From contig CM000690.1 in assembly GCA_000149225.2 (NCBI GenBank), positions 744,001 through 808,000 of the forward strand: DNA of 64,000 bases. The letters are read 5' to 3'. The position numbers were made by a program, and so were the translations under genes. Positions 40,282 through 50,940 of the stretch are shown piece by piece (position 1 is the stretch's first letter; each line of letters starts with the position of its first letter). The notes under the pieces are model-generated. The model searched no databases. It was not told where the DNA came from and saw only the letters and a program-made list of their open reading frames with translations. Origin of the DNA: Lachancea kluyveri NRRL Y-12651 (taxonomy: Eukaryota > Ascomycota > Saccharomycetes > Saccharomycetales > Saccharomycetaceae).

Positions 40282-43200
40282 ATGAGTGACAGGCCGACGG
40301 ATAAGCATGAAGGGATTACATCTTTAGGGGTAAATTTAGGTGTCGTTTCCTCAGAAAAACCAGAGTTCGCAAATCAAAAGCGACTACTTTCTAGGATTAC
40401 AACAGAGCTGGATAATGATCCCGCTCTTACTAATCTATCTTTAACCACAAACCCGAATGTACCAGGTGCTTCGAAGAATAACGATAGAAAACTATCGGCT
40501 ACAAAGTCTCTAACATCCAATGGAACAGTTGCGAGTTCTCCTTCTGCAAATTTTACTGATGATCTTGGGCACGAAGCTAGAAGTAATTCTAAGGAAACCG
40601 AAAGCAGTGAAGCGATTGATGAATCAGAGGTAGATGAAGAGTGCTCTGGGTGTGTTTCACCACTGCTGAAGAATGGTAACATCCAAAGGAGCAGTCACTC
40701 TCAGCAAAATATAGCGAAGCACAAGGCCTTGCAGTTTTCTTTGACTAATAGCGCGCGCGCTAAGAGATCTAGCATATACGAATCAAGGTCCATTGTAACC
40801 GCTATTCCAATTAGGACATCTAGCTTTAGTGGAAGATCCTTCCATCATGATTTTGATGATGCTACCTCTATGAAAAGCGTTTCTTCATCTTTAACAGCTT
40901 CATTCTCGAAGAGTTTTCTTTTTGGATTTTATGATAACAACAGAAAAAGGGGAAAGAGAAATAAAGGTGTTCTTTCTAAGGAATATTGGATGAAAGATGA
41001 AAGTGCCAGAGAATGCTTTGCATGTGCAAAAAACTTTAACACCTTCAGAAGAAAGCACCATTGCCGTATATGTGGTCAGATATTCTGTAGCAATTGTACT
41101 TCATTAATTCCGGGGGATATATTTGGTTACAATGCAAAAATGAGAGTGTGCAACAACTGTCATGAGCATGCGGCTAACTACGATGATTCTAGTGACGAGT
41201 CTTCTCTGGATGAGAACTCTCATATAGAAGAGGTTTCAAGTAAGAATAATGCATACGAACAAACAACAACATCCAATACAAATAACGAAATTCTACAACT
41301 CCATGATGACGATGTTCAGAGCATTTTAACAAATGGAGAGGACTCTAAGCTGTTCCTTTCTACCCCAACTCCTCCACCGAAGATGGCTATTCCAGCAACA
41401 AGGCAAGGTGAGGCTTTGGAGATTTCATTTCCAACCAACAAACCCCCAAATAATAATATACATGGGAACATGGTCAGACAAAGGCGAGGAACAAGAGACA
41501 AATTCACTATTCGTGATGTGGAAGTCTTATCTCCTATAACTCAGGAATCATCTAGATCTAAATCAACCAACCACTCTCCACAAAGGACAGCCAGTGTTAA
41601 TATGAATTCACAAATTGAAAACTTAAAAAACTCGATAACGGGCTATATTGGTAGCAACAACCATTCTAACATTTCTCAAAGACATTCGTCTTACACTAAT
41701 AATAATAATGTGATTGCCAACTTAGCAAACAATAATTTTAAGTTCGAATTTAATTATGGATTGAACAACTTTCAAAACTACTTGACTAGTAACGTTCCAA
41801 ACTTTTCCAAGCCAGAAAGGAAGATTGTCGAAGTTTCTGAAACAGATGCTTCTCCTCATGTACCAGGCATGGACAACGATAATGTCTTGAATAATAAAGA
41901 AGCAGATCATAATGACGAAGGCTCGGAAGATGAAGGTTCGATGTCTTTATATTCAGCACTCAACGATTCACACCAGAACGATCAAAATCCAATAAGGTCT
42001 TTAAGAAGTTCAACGAAATCGTTTCAAAGGGCACAGGCATCTTTGCAAAGAATGAGATCTAGGAGAAAGAGCAAAAGTAGATCTAATATTATGGCTACAT
42101 CAAATCACAGAGATTTTGCATTTTTTAACCATAGCGCACCAAATCTGATATCTGTTATTAGCACTGACAAGGATTTTCAGTCACAGCACGAAGGAAGTAC
42201 AATGGCTAGGTCAAAATTCAAAAATGACGCTACTCCGTCAAGTAGGGATGTTAAAAGAGTTTTGTCAAGTGTCTCTACACTCAGGATAAACAATAAAGAG
42301 AACAAAAATGAATTGAATGAGGTATCGGTACTTCATATGAAAGCGCTGTTGAAACAAGTTTTAGACGACCAGAATGTTGAACATGTGGGGAAATGGATCG
42401 AGATATTTGAGCCAATTTTATTAAAGATCCAAAACATCCACTTAGATGCTAGAAATTCAGTTGGATTAGATTTTAGACAACATTATGTCAAGATAAAAAG
42501 AATTCCAGGTGGGCTTATTGAAGAATCTGAATGTATTGATGGTGTTGTATTTTCTAAAGCTTTGCCGTTGAAAAATATGTCAAGGGTGTTAAAAAATCCG
42601 CGTATTTTGGTAATTATGTTTCCTCTAGAATATCAAAAAAATGAGCAGCACTTTTTAAGCCTTAAATCTGTAATGGCTCAAGAAAAAGAATATTTAAATA
42701 AGCTTGTTTTGAGACTAACTTCTTTGAATCCAGACATTTTATTTGTTGGCGCCAATGTCAGCGGTCACGCTCTAAAACTGTTAAATGACGCTGGTATTGT
42801 CGTTCAATTTAATATGAAGCCACAGGTTATCGAGCGCATTTCAAAACTAACAGAAGCAGATATTGCTATTTCTGTCGACAAGTTGGCAACTAACATTAAG
42901 CTGGGTAGCTGCCAGAAGTTTGAAGTTAAGTCTTTTGTTTATGGCAACCTGAGTAAGAGTCACACATTTTTGAGCGGGTGTAAACATTCACTAGGATCTA
43001 CGATAGTTTTGAGGGGTGCTTCGCAAGAGGTGCTTCGCAAAATTAAGGATGTAACTGAGTTCATGGTTTTTGTTGTATTCACACTGAAACTTGAAAGCTC
43101 TTTTTTCAATGATAATTTCTTGCAACTGTCTTCAAAAGTGTATCAAAAACGGTTTGAAAAAAAATGGACACAGACTTCTGCTGGTTATTTTTCTGAATTT

Positions 43201-46200
43201 ATTGATAAGTTTAACAATCGTTTGTTATCTGTTTCTCCAACAGTCGAGTTTCCGGTTCCATTCCTTCTTGCAAAGGCTCGAGAATTGAAAATTAAGTTGG
43301 ACCAAAAGCTAGAGGAAAATAAGCATTTAGAACAGAGCGTTAATGAAATGCCAAATGATTTTAACAGGAACATTAACAGTCTGAATTTAGGTTCAAGTTT
43401 GACGCAGACTGACTTTAAATATTTAGTCAAATTTATCCATGATAAGGAAGTTGAGGCGTTACAGGATAGGTTTAACCTAAGAAGCCGTCAGTGGGAAGTT
43501 TCATATACCCTATCCAATAATATTTTAGGTACTGGCACACACCAAAATATCACAGTACTATATTCCATGGTTTCCACCAAAACAGCTACACCCTGCATTG
43601 GCCCCCAACTCGTTACTATTGACTATTTCTGGGATAATGATATTTCAATAGGTCAGTTTATTGAAAACATTGTAGCTACTGCAAATTACCCATGTGATCA
43701 TGGTTGCAATGGCGTTCTTCTAGATCACTACAGAAGCTATGTTCATGGGTCTGGTAAAGTTGATGTTATTATCGAAAAGTTTCAAAGCAGACTGCCCGCT
43801 TTAAAAAATATTATCTTAACCTGGAGCTATTGCAAAAAATGTGGTAATTCAACTCCAATCTTGCAAATGAGTGAAAAGACTTGGAACTACTCTTTGGGGA
43901 AATACTTGGAACTTTTATTTTGGAGCACAAGTGATGGGTTAACTGGTATCGGTAACTGCTCCCATGACTTCTCCAAAGACCATGTTAAATACTTTGGTTA
44001 CAACGACTTAGTTGTGAGAATGGAGTATTCGTCGATTGAAGTTCATGAATTGATCACACCTAGTGCAAAAATTACCTGGAAACCTCATATTGATATTAAG
44101 TTAAAAGTGGAGCTATATTATCAGATTTTGGAAAAAATTAACAATTTCTACAGCAGTGTACTAGCACGATTGAATAGGGTTAAGCTGGATAGTGTGTCTG
44201 AAGAAAAAATGCAAGCTGGTCAAGCAAGAATTTCAGACTTGAAGGCAAGAGTTGAAGATGAAAAATCACATCTTCTAAACTACGTGGAAAGCATTTACAG
44301 AAACACCAATGGTGATCGACATTTGCCTCTCAATGCAGTCATACGATGTCTTCATGATAATGCGGCAGGCTGGGACACTGAATTCAGTGATTTTGAGAAG
44401 AAGTTTTTGCCTTCAGAAAAGGATATCGCGAGAATTACTGCGATCCAACTAAAGAAGTTGTTTATGGATACAGAAGAAGAAGCGGAAACATTGGAAAGAC
44501 AAGCTGTAATTTCATCAAAGCCTCGGGAAGAAAAAACTATGAGCGAAAAATCACTTGGCTCAGAAGTAAGTACCCAAGCGACATTGGAAACTGACCTCAC
44601 ACTGGAAAAAAGAAAATCAAAGGTCTTGAATGAAGCGTCGCGTATAGAAGAAATGATAAAGCAGAGAGGCGGTCAAATTTTAAATTCTAAGAGGATTCCT
44701 TCTAACGATCCGATTCCTAGTAAGCCACTCTTACGTGCGTCGCATACTACCCCCAACATAAGAAATTACTCTTCATCCACCACCAATTCACTGAATACAA
44801 ATAGTAATACTGCTGATACTGGGATTCCACATGTTACTGAAACACACACATTACCTTTATCTCTTTCGAGGTCATCCTCTGCTTCAGGTATCAACGGGGT
44901 GAAAAAGGACGTATTTAAAGAGCCTCCAATATCACTGAGACGTTCGAGTATCAATAGCTCTGGTAGTACTATTTCACAACAAAGTAAGGATGCCAATATG
45001 AGTAGTAAAGTTGTCCAACTTGCAAACTTCTTCGACCAGATCCACTTTGATGCTCTTTCTAGAGAGTTTGAACTTCAAAGAGAGATGGAAAGGCTCCAAT
45101 TAAACAAGAACAAATATAAAGCTCTTCGTGTTAAATTCTCTACACCAATTGTGGAAATTTATAAGGATGTCAAAGATGCTGTCGATGAGCCGCTACATGT
45201 AGATTCTAGAGGTGCAAGGGTTTTGGGTGGAACTAAGATTACCAGCTCACAGTCAAAGGATTCGTCGCAGGCTCGTGTTGTCCCATCAACTTTAATGGAG
45301 GGCCTGGGCACAGAGTTAGAGAATTCTATTCATGAATGGGGTGAAAGGGTTTTGAATGCCAACGAAAATTTAACGAAAAATAGACCTCCGGATAAGCTAC
45401 CGTCTACAAACCCCGCGAATGAGCCATTGCCACCAGTAATTACTACCACAACGGCAAATATGGATAACTCGAGTATTGCAACACAACCTGAAAAATCTTC
45501 TTTGATGAAGACGTTAACAAACTTTTGGGCAGACAGATCGGCCACTTTATGGAAACCATTAGAGTATCCAACAACTCCATCTGAACATATATTTGTTGAT
45601 AGTGACGTTATAATCAGAGAGGATGAGCCAAGTTCCCTGATCGCTTTCTGCTTAAGTTCCCTTGATTATTTACAAAAGATAAACAATATTGGAGGTGAAA
45701 AACAGCAAACACCAGGTGATAACAACGTAAATCAAGGAGATGTCTCGATGGAATTGGAATCCCACAGTTCTGGTATTAATATAACGGTAGATGACGTACA
45801 ATTACAGCCTTCTCAAGACACTGTGAGCCCCGGTACCCCATTTGAAAACAGTAACATGGAACGTGCGGATACTGAAAATTTGAAGAATAACACTTTGGCA
45901 GATCTGGAAAAGGTTATTATAAAGAAAACCGGTATGCACTTGAGATACCAATTCCAAGAAGGTAACTCTGTAATGTCCTGTAAAATTTTCTTTGCAGAAC
46001 AATTCGACGCATTTCGCAAGACATGTGGTTGTGAAGAGAACTTTATTCAAAGCTTGTCTAGATGTGTGAAATGGGATTCGAGCGGTGGGAAGAGTGGCAG
46101 CGCGTTTTTAAAAACACTTGATGATAGATTTGTCATTAAGGAACTATCACACGCAGAGTTGGATGCTTTCATCAAGATTGCTCCAAGTTACTTTGAATAT

Positions 46201-46809
46201 ATGGGACAAGCAATGTTTCATGATTTACCAACTGCATTGGCCAAGATATTCGGGTTCTATCAAATTCAAATTAAAAATTCTGTTAGCGGGAAGAGCTTCA
46301 AAATGGATGTCATCATAATGGAGAATTTGTTTTACGACAAGAAGACGTCAAGAATCTTTGACCTGAAGGGATCTATGCGCAACAGGCATGTTGAGCAGAC
46401 CGGAAAAGAAAACGAAGTGTTATTGGATGAGAACATGGTTGAATATATTTATGAGTCTCCCATTTTTGTCAGGGAGTACGATAAGAAGTTGTTGAGGGCA
46501 TCATTATGGAATGATATATTGTTTTTAGCAAAGATGAATGTTATGGATTACTCGTTGGTGGTTGGTGTTGATAATGAAAACCATAATTTAACAGTAGGTA
46601 TTATCGACTGTATCAGGACATTCACGTGGGACAAGAAATTGGAGAGTTGGGTCAAAGAAAAAGGTTTTGTTGGTGGTAGTACGAAAGAGCCCACCGTGGT
46701 GACACCAAGGCAATACAAAAACAGATTTAGAGAGGCTATGGAACGCTACATATTAATGGTTCCAGACCCTTGGTTTCAAGAGAATTTAAGCGGTTCGAAA
46801 GCCAAGTAA
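40282..46809 (+). CDS. FAB1: Phosphatidylinositol-3-phosphate 5-kinase
   Basis: The 2175-residue protein (2278 in S. cerevisiae) has a serine/asparagine-rich N-terminus. A FYVE domain with RRKHHCR at 256-262 and four CxxC zinc pairs follows. Next come a TCP1/CCT-like region (about 690-960, with GASQEVLRKIKDV) and a cysteine-rich CCR block (CDHGCNGVLLDH). The C-terminal PIP-kinase domain has DLKGS (2027-2031) and MDYSLVVGVD (from 2088). Fab1 makes PI(3,5)P2 on the vacuole, controlling vacuole size, acidification and multivesicular sorting; its effector Atg18 is encoded just downstream. The order YFR018C, FAB1, tRNA-Ser(GCT), ATG18 equals S. cerevisiae chr VI. Confidence 0.98.
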   Translation: MSDRPTDKHEGITSLGVNLGVVSSEKPEFANQKRLLSRITTELDNDPALTNLSLTTNPNVPGASKNNDRKLSATKSLTSNGTVASSPSANFTDDLGHEARSNSKETESSEAIDESEVDEECSGCVSPLLKNGNIQRSSHSQQNIAKHKALQFSLTNSARAKRSSIYESRSIVTAIPIRTSSFSGRSFHHDFDDATSMKSVSSSLTASFSKSFLFGFYDNNRKRGKRNKGVLSKEYWMKDESARECFACAKNFNTFRRKHHCRICGQIFCSNCTSLIPGDIFGYNAKMRVCNNCHEHAANYDDSSDESSLDENSHIEEVSSKNNAYEQTTTSNTNNEILQLHDDDVQSILTNGEDSKLFLSTPTPPPKMAIPATRQGEALEISFPTNKPPNNNIHGNMVRQRRGTRDKFTIRDVEVLSPITQESSRSKSTNHSPQRTASVNMNSQIENLKNSITGYIGSNNHSNISQRHSSYTNNNNVIANLANNNFKFEFNYGLNNFQNYLTSNVPNFSKPERKIVEVSETDASPHVPGMDNDNVLNNKEADHNDEGSEDEGSMSLYSALNDSHQNDQNPIRSLRSSTKSFQRAQASLQRMRSRRKSKSRSNIMATSNHRDFAFFNHSAPNLISVISTDKDFQSQHEGSTMARSKFKNDATPSSRDVKRVLSSVSTLRINNKENKNELNEVSVLHMKALLKQVLDDQNVEHVGKWIEIFEPILLKIQNIHLDARNSVGLDFRQHYVKIKRIPGGLIEESECIDGVVFSKALPLKNMSRVLKNPRILVIMFPLEYQKNEQHFLSLKSVMAQEKEYLNKLVLRLTSLNPDILFVGANVSGHALKLLNDAGIVVQFNMKPQVIERISKLTEADIAISVDKLATNIKLGSCQKFEVKSFVYGNLSKSHTFLSGCKHSLGSTIVLRGASQEVLRKIKDVTEFMVFVVFTLKLESSFFNDNFLQLSSKVYQKRFEKKWTQTSAGYFSEFIDKFNNRLLSVSPTVEFPVPFLLAKARELKIKLDQKLEENKHLEQSVNEMPNDFNRNINSLNLGSSLTQTDFKYLVKFIHDKEVEALQDRFNLRSRQWEVSYTLSNNILGTGTHQNITVLYSMVSTKTATPCIGPQLVTIDYFWDNDISIGQFIENIVATANYPCDHGCNGVLLDHYRSYVHGSGKVDVIIEKFQSRLPALKNIILTWSYCKKCGNSTPILQMSEKTWNYSLGKYLELLFWSTSDGLTGIGNCSHDFSKDHVKYFGYNDLVVRMEYSSIEVHELITPSAKITWKPHIDIKLKVELYYQILEKINNFYSSVLARLNRVKLDSVSEEKMQAGQARISDLKARVEDEKSHLLNYVESIYRNTNGDRHLPLNAVIRCLHDNAAGWDTEFSDFEKKFLPSEKDIARITAIQLKKLFMDTEEEAETLERQAVISSKPREEKTMSEKSLGSEVSTQATLETDLTLEKRKSKVLNEASRIEEMIKQRGGQILNSKRIPSNDPIPSKPLLRASHTTPNIRNYSSSTTNSLNTNSNTADTGIPHVTETHTLPLSLSRSSSASGINGVKKDVFKEPPISLRRSSINSSGSTISQQSKDANMSSKVVQLANFFDQIHFDALSREFELQREMERLQLNKNKYKALRVKFSTPIVEIYKDVKDAVDEPLHVDSRGARVLGGTKITSSQSKDSSQARVVPSTLMEGLGTELENSIHEWGERVLNANENLTKNRPPDKLPSTNPANEPLPPVITTTTANMDNSSIATQPEKSSLMKTLTNFWADRSATLWKPLEYPTTPSEHIFVDSDVIIREDEPSSLIAFCLSSLDYLQKINNIGGEKQQTPGDNNVNQGDVSMELESHSSGINITVDDVQLQPSQDTVSPGTPFENSNMERADTENLKNNTLADLEKVIIKKTGMHLRYQFQEGNSVMSCKIFFAEQFDAFRKTCGCEENFIQSLSRCVKWDSSGGKSGSAFLKTLDDRFVIKELSHAELDAFIKIAPSYFEYMGQAMFHDLPTALAKIFGFYQIQIKNSVSGKSFKMDVIIMENLFYDKKTSRIFDLKGSMRNRHVEQTGKENEVLLDENMVEYIYESPIFVREYDKKLLRASLWNDILFLAKMNVMDYSLVVGVDNENHNLTVGIIDCIRTFTWDKKLESWVKEKGFVGGSTKEPTVVTPRQYKNRFREAMERYILMVPDPWFQENLSGSKAK

Positions 46810-46942
46810 GTAAATACGTCAAAACTGATTCTAAATAGGTAAGAAATGTATGTGCAAATAGTACCCTTGAAAAAAAAAACATGTCGGTACTTTCTCAAAA
46901 TAGTTTATGGAAAACCACCGCTCGAGTTCAACATTATATATG

Positions 46943-47274
46943 TGAGAAATAGGTGAATATTGGGACAATTGTTGAGATTCCATTTTTGGTTAAGGCTATA
47001 ATAATTGGTATATGGTTATACTAGAAGTTCTCCTCGTCTTTCTAGGAATCCAGAAAAGAGAGTCGATAATTCTACATACAATTATTCATATATTCTCTTT
47101 CCTTTTATATGGTTTAGTTCATTATCCTATTACATTATCAATCCTTGCGTTTCAGCTTCCACTAACTTAGATGACTGTTTCTCATTCTTTATGTCACCTT
47201 ATAACACCGTGTATGATAATATACTAGTAACACGAATACTAGTCGGTGGTCGATAGTTGTATTTCGTTCCAACA
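46943..47274 (-). mobile_element. Solo LTR, Ty1/Ty2 delta type
   Basis: This is a 332-bp element in inverse orientation, from TGAGAAATAGG to CGTTCCAACA, flanked by the 5-bp direct repeat ATATG on both sides. It lies 133 bp after the FAB1 stop. Confidence 0.93.
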
Positions 47275-47565
47275 ATATGCTACGTTACAAGGTTATGAAT
47301 TACACATGAGGGTTCTCCGGTCTAATTTAGAACCTCACGTACGAACAGTGTGCCGTGTCCAATCTCATAATTTTTGTCGTGAAGGTGGTTTCGTTTTTCG
47401 TTTAAGGTAAAAATTCATAAAACCGGTAAATATTCGACACTTATGAACCCATTATGGGGATACTAATGTACTGTTTAACAAGGGAATTATCTCATATCCT
47501 CTCACCTGAAATACAAGTATGACTTCGCACCATCCAGTTAAACTGTTCAAAAAAAACGAAAATGC

Positions 47566-47668
47566 CGTCACAGACAGGATTCGAACCTGCGCAGGTAAAA
47601 CCCAATGCCTAACAGCTTTCGATCAATCAAATAGCAGGGCATCGCCTTAACCACTCGGCCACTGGGAT
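47566..47668 (-). tRNA. tRNA-Ser (GCT) with a 21-nt intron
   Basis: The minus strand starts ATCCCAGTGGCCGAGTGG and has anticodon GCT in the loop CTGCTA. A 21-nt intron follows directly 3' of the purine after the anticodon, then AGGCATTGGG, a variable arm, the T-arm CAGGTTCGAATCCTG and CTGTGAC plus discriminator G. The mature length is 82 nt. S. cerevisiae tS(GCU)F also has an intron and lies just downstream of FAB1. The first acceptor pair here is A-C, which is unusual. Confidence 0.92.
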
Positions 47669-47795
47669 GATTTTCAGCTTATCCTCTTCTATTAAAAATA
47701 CATATACATTACTTTTTTATTAAACCTTATGCCCGTGGCCATAAACAATTTAGGTTGCAGTCAGTGGAGTGTGTCGCCAAAAACTGGTTCCAATA

Positions 47796-47950
47796 TGTTG
47801 AAATATCAGTCAACTATCGTCTATCCACTAGTATTCAAATTACTGACATAGTATCACAGACGGTGTAAGATGATGAAATGAAGTATGAGAAACAGTCATC
47901 GAAGTTGGTGGAAGCTGAAACGCAAGGATTGATAGGATAATGGGGTAAAA
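47796..47950 (+). mobile_element. Truncated delta-type LTR fragment
   Basis: The fragment starts TGTTGAAATATCAG and aligns with the first half of the delta LTRs (CAACTATCG, then AGCTGAAACGCAAGGATTGA), more diverged than the other copies. It ends after GGATAATGG without the 3' half. It begins 128 bp upstream of the tRNA-Ser 5' end. Confidence 0.8.
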
Positions 47951-47953
47951 AAC

Positions 47954-48014
47954 CGAGAAATATGTTGATATTGGGACAATTTTTGAGATTCCATTTTTTG
48001 GTTAAGGCTATAAT
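47954..48014 (-). mobile_element. Inverted delta LTR end fragment
   Basis: About 60 bp (GAGAAATATG to GGCTATAAT) match the 3' end of a delta in inverse orientation. It directly abuts the plus-strand fragment on its left and the next LTR on its right, so it is a remnant broken by a later insertion or recombination. Confidence 0.78.
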
Positions 48015-48268
48015 TGTTGGAACGAAATACAACTATCGACCACCGACTAGTATTCGTGTTACTAGTATATTATCACACACGGTGTTATAAGGTGACATAA
48101 AGAATGAAGGAAGAAGTAATAATATTATTATGTAAAAATATCAATTCCCTTTTAGAGATTCCTAGAAAGGGAAAGGAGAACTTCTAGTATACCCATATAC
48201 TTAATATTATATTACCTTAATCAGAAAATGGAATCCCGACAGTTATCTCAAAATTCACCCCATACTCA
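48015..48268 (+). mobile_element. Shortened delta-type LTR
   Basis: The element starts TGTTGGAACG and follows the delta sequence to GGTGACATAAAGAATGA. It then lacks about 80 bp of the usual middle (the GAAACGCAAGG part) and resumes at CCTAGAAAGG. It ends near TACTCA around 48268. No 5-bp direct repeat is seen, so its ends are not both original. Confidence 0.78.
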
Positions 48269-48887
48269 CAATATTTCCAGGTGATCAAATGTACAAATCC
48301 CCAAATATTTGCGAGAGCTGCTGTAAAAGTTTCTCATGACACACAAAACTGGTAGTTCACTTAGACGGTGCACGAAGGTTAGTTTGGTTTGAAAGGTATA
48401 AGCCTAGCCCATAATACCATCTGGAACATGGATATGAGTACAAAATGGACTGGACCTATGCTACATTCTAAATATGTAGAGTGCTACGTTGTTCAATTGA
48501 GAGGATTTGCTTGAGCTTTTGGGCCACTAAGCTACGCAGTTCTAATATTGATTTTGTAATGTAAAATAAAACATGCTGAAAATCTTCGAGAATACATAGA
48601 TCTCTGATACACCGGAATCCTTTAGATATGGCAGCTCCCCCGCCTCACTAAACCCCAGGTTTTCTGTAACTATTGAAGTCCTGCTTCGGAGCCCTCCGCA
48701 TCTTCCCTTTCGTCAGATTTCTCTAGAAGTATTTTTTTTTCATCGACATTTCCCCTAAGGACTAGATTAGGCAACCAGCCCGTGCACCAAACAAACACTC
48801 AACGGAAAGTAGAAAACATCGCTTCTAGATTTCTTGAAGCTAAACATTTGAAATTTCTAGCCTAAGAAACCAATAAGCTTGTTAGCA
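48269..48887. other. Intergenic region upstream of ATG18
   Basis: No ORF with homology or RNA gene is seen. A T-rich tract near 48731-48742 is the only low-complexity sequence. The region carries the ATG18 promoter. Confidence 0.5.
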
Positions 48888-50513
48888 ATGTCTAACACCT
48901 CTCCAATGATCAATTTTATAAACTTTAACCAAACAGGAACTTGTATATCGATTGGCACCTCGGTTGGTTTCCAAATTTTTAATTGTGATCCATTCGGCAA
49001 GTTTTACTCCAATAGCGAGGGTGGTTGCAGCATCGTAGAGATGTTGTTCTCTACATCTTTGCTCGCTGTGGTTGGCGTTGGTGACCAGCCTTCAATGTCT
49101 CCGAGAAGGTTGAGGATAATAAATACTAAAAGGCACTCAGTAATTTGCGAAGTTACATTTCCATCCACAATCTTGGCGGTAAAGATGAACAAATCTAGAC
49201 TAGTGGTGCTCCTTCAAGATCAGATATACATATATGATATCAGTAACATGAGATTATTACACACAATCGAAACAACCAGCAACCCGCACGGTCTAATTGC
49301 TATGTCACCTTCGTTGGATAATAACTATTTGGCCTATCCCTCACCCCCCAAGATCATAAATTCAGAGATCAAAGATCACGCAACTACCAATAATATTAAC
49401 ATATCAAGTAGTGAGGTACCATTGAACCAGGTACTGGATAGTGTAACGGGGCTGAACAATGGGAAGGACAACAGTTCCTCCGTAACCACAAACGTGAATG
49501 GAGTACACACCAGCAACGACAGTGTCGGGGGGCTGTCGCGACAGGCGGAGACTGAGGCAAGCCCTGTTGTCCCGACGCTGAACCACAACAACGGTAACAG
49601 TAGTAGCGCTAACAACAGTATCGTAAAAAACGGAGACGTGATCCTTTTCAACATGCAAAGTTTACAGCCAACAATGGTAATCGAAGCTCATAAAGGCGAA
49701 ATTGCAGCGCTAACATTAAGTAAAGATGGTTCCCTATTGGCCACTGCATCTGAGAAAGGTACAATTATCAGGGTTTTTTCAGTGGAAACAGGTGCCAAAA
49801 TTTATCAGTTTAGAAGGGGTACATATCCTACGAAGATTTACTCACTAAGTTTTAGCGACGATAACCAATTTTTGGCAGCCAGCTCCTCCAGCAAAACGGT
49901 GCACATCTTTAGGTTGGGTAAGGCTACCGCGTCAGGAGAGAAGCCAGAGGTCAACAATAACAGTGATATAGAAGAAGAAGAGGAAGATCCGTATCATGAA
50001 GGTGAGGATGAGTGTGAGATTGACAACGACGAGCACGAAGACGCATTATCCACAAGCAATCAATCTGCAATAAGCATGGACTCCGCAAATATGGAGGGTG
50101 CAAGTAACAAGGAGCCTGTAGTAGATGCCTCCAGGAGAACGGTGGGACGTATGATAAGAAAATCATCACAAAAGCTTTCTAGAAGAGCCGCTAGAACATT
50201 AGGATCATACTTCCCAATCAAAGTTACTTCAATTTTGGAGCCTTCCAGGCACTTTGCCAGCCTGAAACTTCCTGTTGATAGTAATAGCAGTGTTAAAACT
50301 ATAACTGCAGTTGGATCTTTTGTTGATATTGATAAGGCAGAATACCCTGAACTCTTTGAGGATTCAGCCACTGCAGAAGGGCAGTCGACTATTGCAAGGA
50401 TGCTACCAGTGCGTGTAGTCTCATCGGAGGGTTTTATTTACAACTACGTGTTAGACCCCGAAAGAGGCGGTGACTGCCTTCTGCTAAGCCAATACTCATT
50501 GCTAATGGATTGA
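48888..50513 (+). CDS. ATG18: Phosphoinositide-binding WD40 (PROPPIN) protein Atg18
   Basis: From the ATG at 48888 (the frame extends to a TTG at 48879, not used) the protein has 541 residues; S. cerevisiae Atg18 has 500. It starts MSNTSPMINFINFNQTGTC and ends SQYSLLMD, both family hallmarks. The lipid-binding motif FRRG is at 308-311 in a seven-bladed beta-propeller. Two variable inserts (about residues 170-260 and 350-420, acidic and serine-rich) account for the extra length. Atg18 binds PI3P and PI(3,5)P2, acts in autophagosome formation with Atg2, and regulates Fab1 at the vacuole. Confidence 0.97.
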   Translation: MSNTSPMINFINFNQTGTCISIGTSVGFQIFNCDPFGKFYSNSEGGCSIVEMLFSTSLLAVVGVGDQPSMSPRRLRIINTKRHSVICEVTFPSTILAVKMNKSRLVVLLQDQIYIYDISNMRLLHTIETTSNPHGLIAMSPSLDNNYLAYPSPPKIINSEIKDHATTNNINISSSEVPLNQVLDSVTGLNNGKDNSSSVTTNVNGVHTSNDSVGGLSRQAETEASPVVPTLNHNNGNSSSANNSIVKNGDVILFNMQSLQPTMVIEAHKGEIAALTLSKDGSLLATASEKGTIIRVFSVETGAKIYQFRRGTYPTKIYSLSFSDDNQFLAASSSSKTVHIFRLGKATASGEKPEVNNNSDIEEEEEDPYHEGEDECEIDNDEHEDALSTSNQSAISMDSANMEGASNKEPVVDASRRTVGRMIRKSSQKLSRRAARTLGSYFPIKVTSILEPSRHFASLKLPVDSNSSVKTITAVGSFVDIDKAEYPELFEDSATAEGQSTIARMLPVRVVSSEGFIYNYVLDPERGGDCLLLSQYSLLMD

Positions 50514-50940
50514 TCTAAATAGTCTTGTGTAAGTGCCCGGTATAACAATTTAACACAGCCGAAAAAGGTTACCCTGAGGAGTACGTCTAAAGCTCTCGTT
50601 GCAATTGTTCCGACACGAGGCGCTCGCGGAACAACTCCAGGTTTTTCCCGGATGCATCTACCGAGATCTTCACATAGCAAAAAAACAAAAACGTTTCTCA
50701 ACTCGAGACCAGTGGATACTATATCGAAAGACTCCTGGTGTTGAGTTATCAAAAAAGAATAAAGCAAGGACAGCCTTTACAGATATATTCATATTTTGAC
50801 TTGAAGAAACTCTTCCTTCCTCTATTCTTTCGGTAAAACGAGCAAAAAGAAAGAAAAAAAGAAACTTCTCCCCTTTTCTCAAGCCAAGCAATCACTAGAA
50901 GCACTAACAAAAGAAAACAGAACAAAAGACAGGAAAAAAC
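50514..50940. other. Intergenic region between ATG18 and the arrestin gene
   Basis: The second half, before the start at 50941, is a purine-rich (A/G) tract typical of a yeast 5' untranslated region. No gene is seen. Confidence 0.5.
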
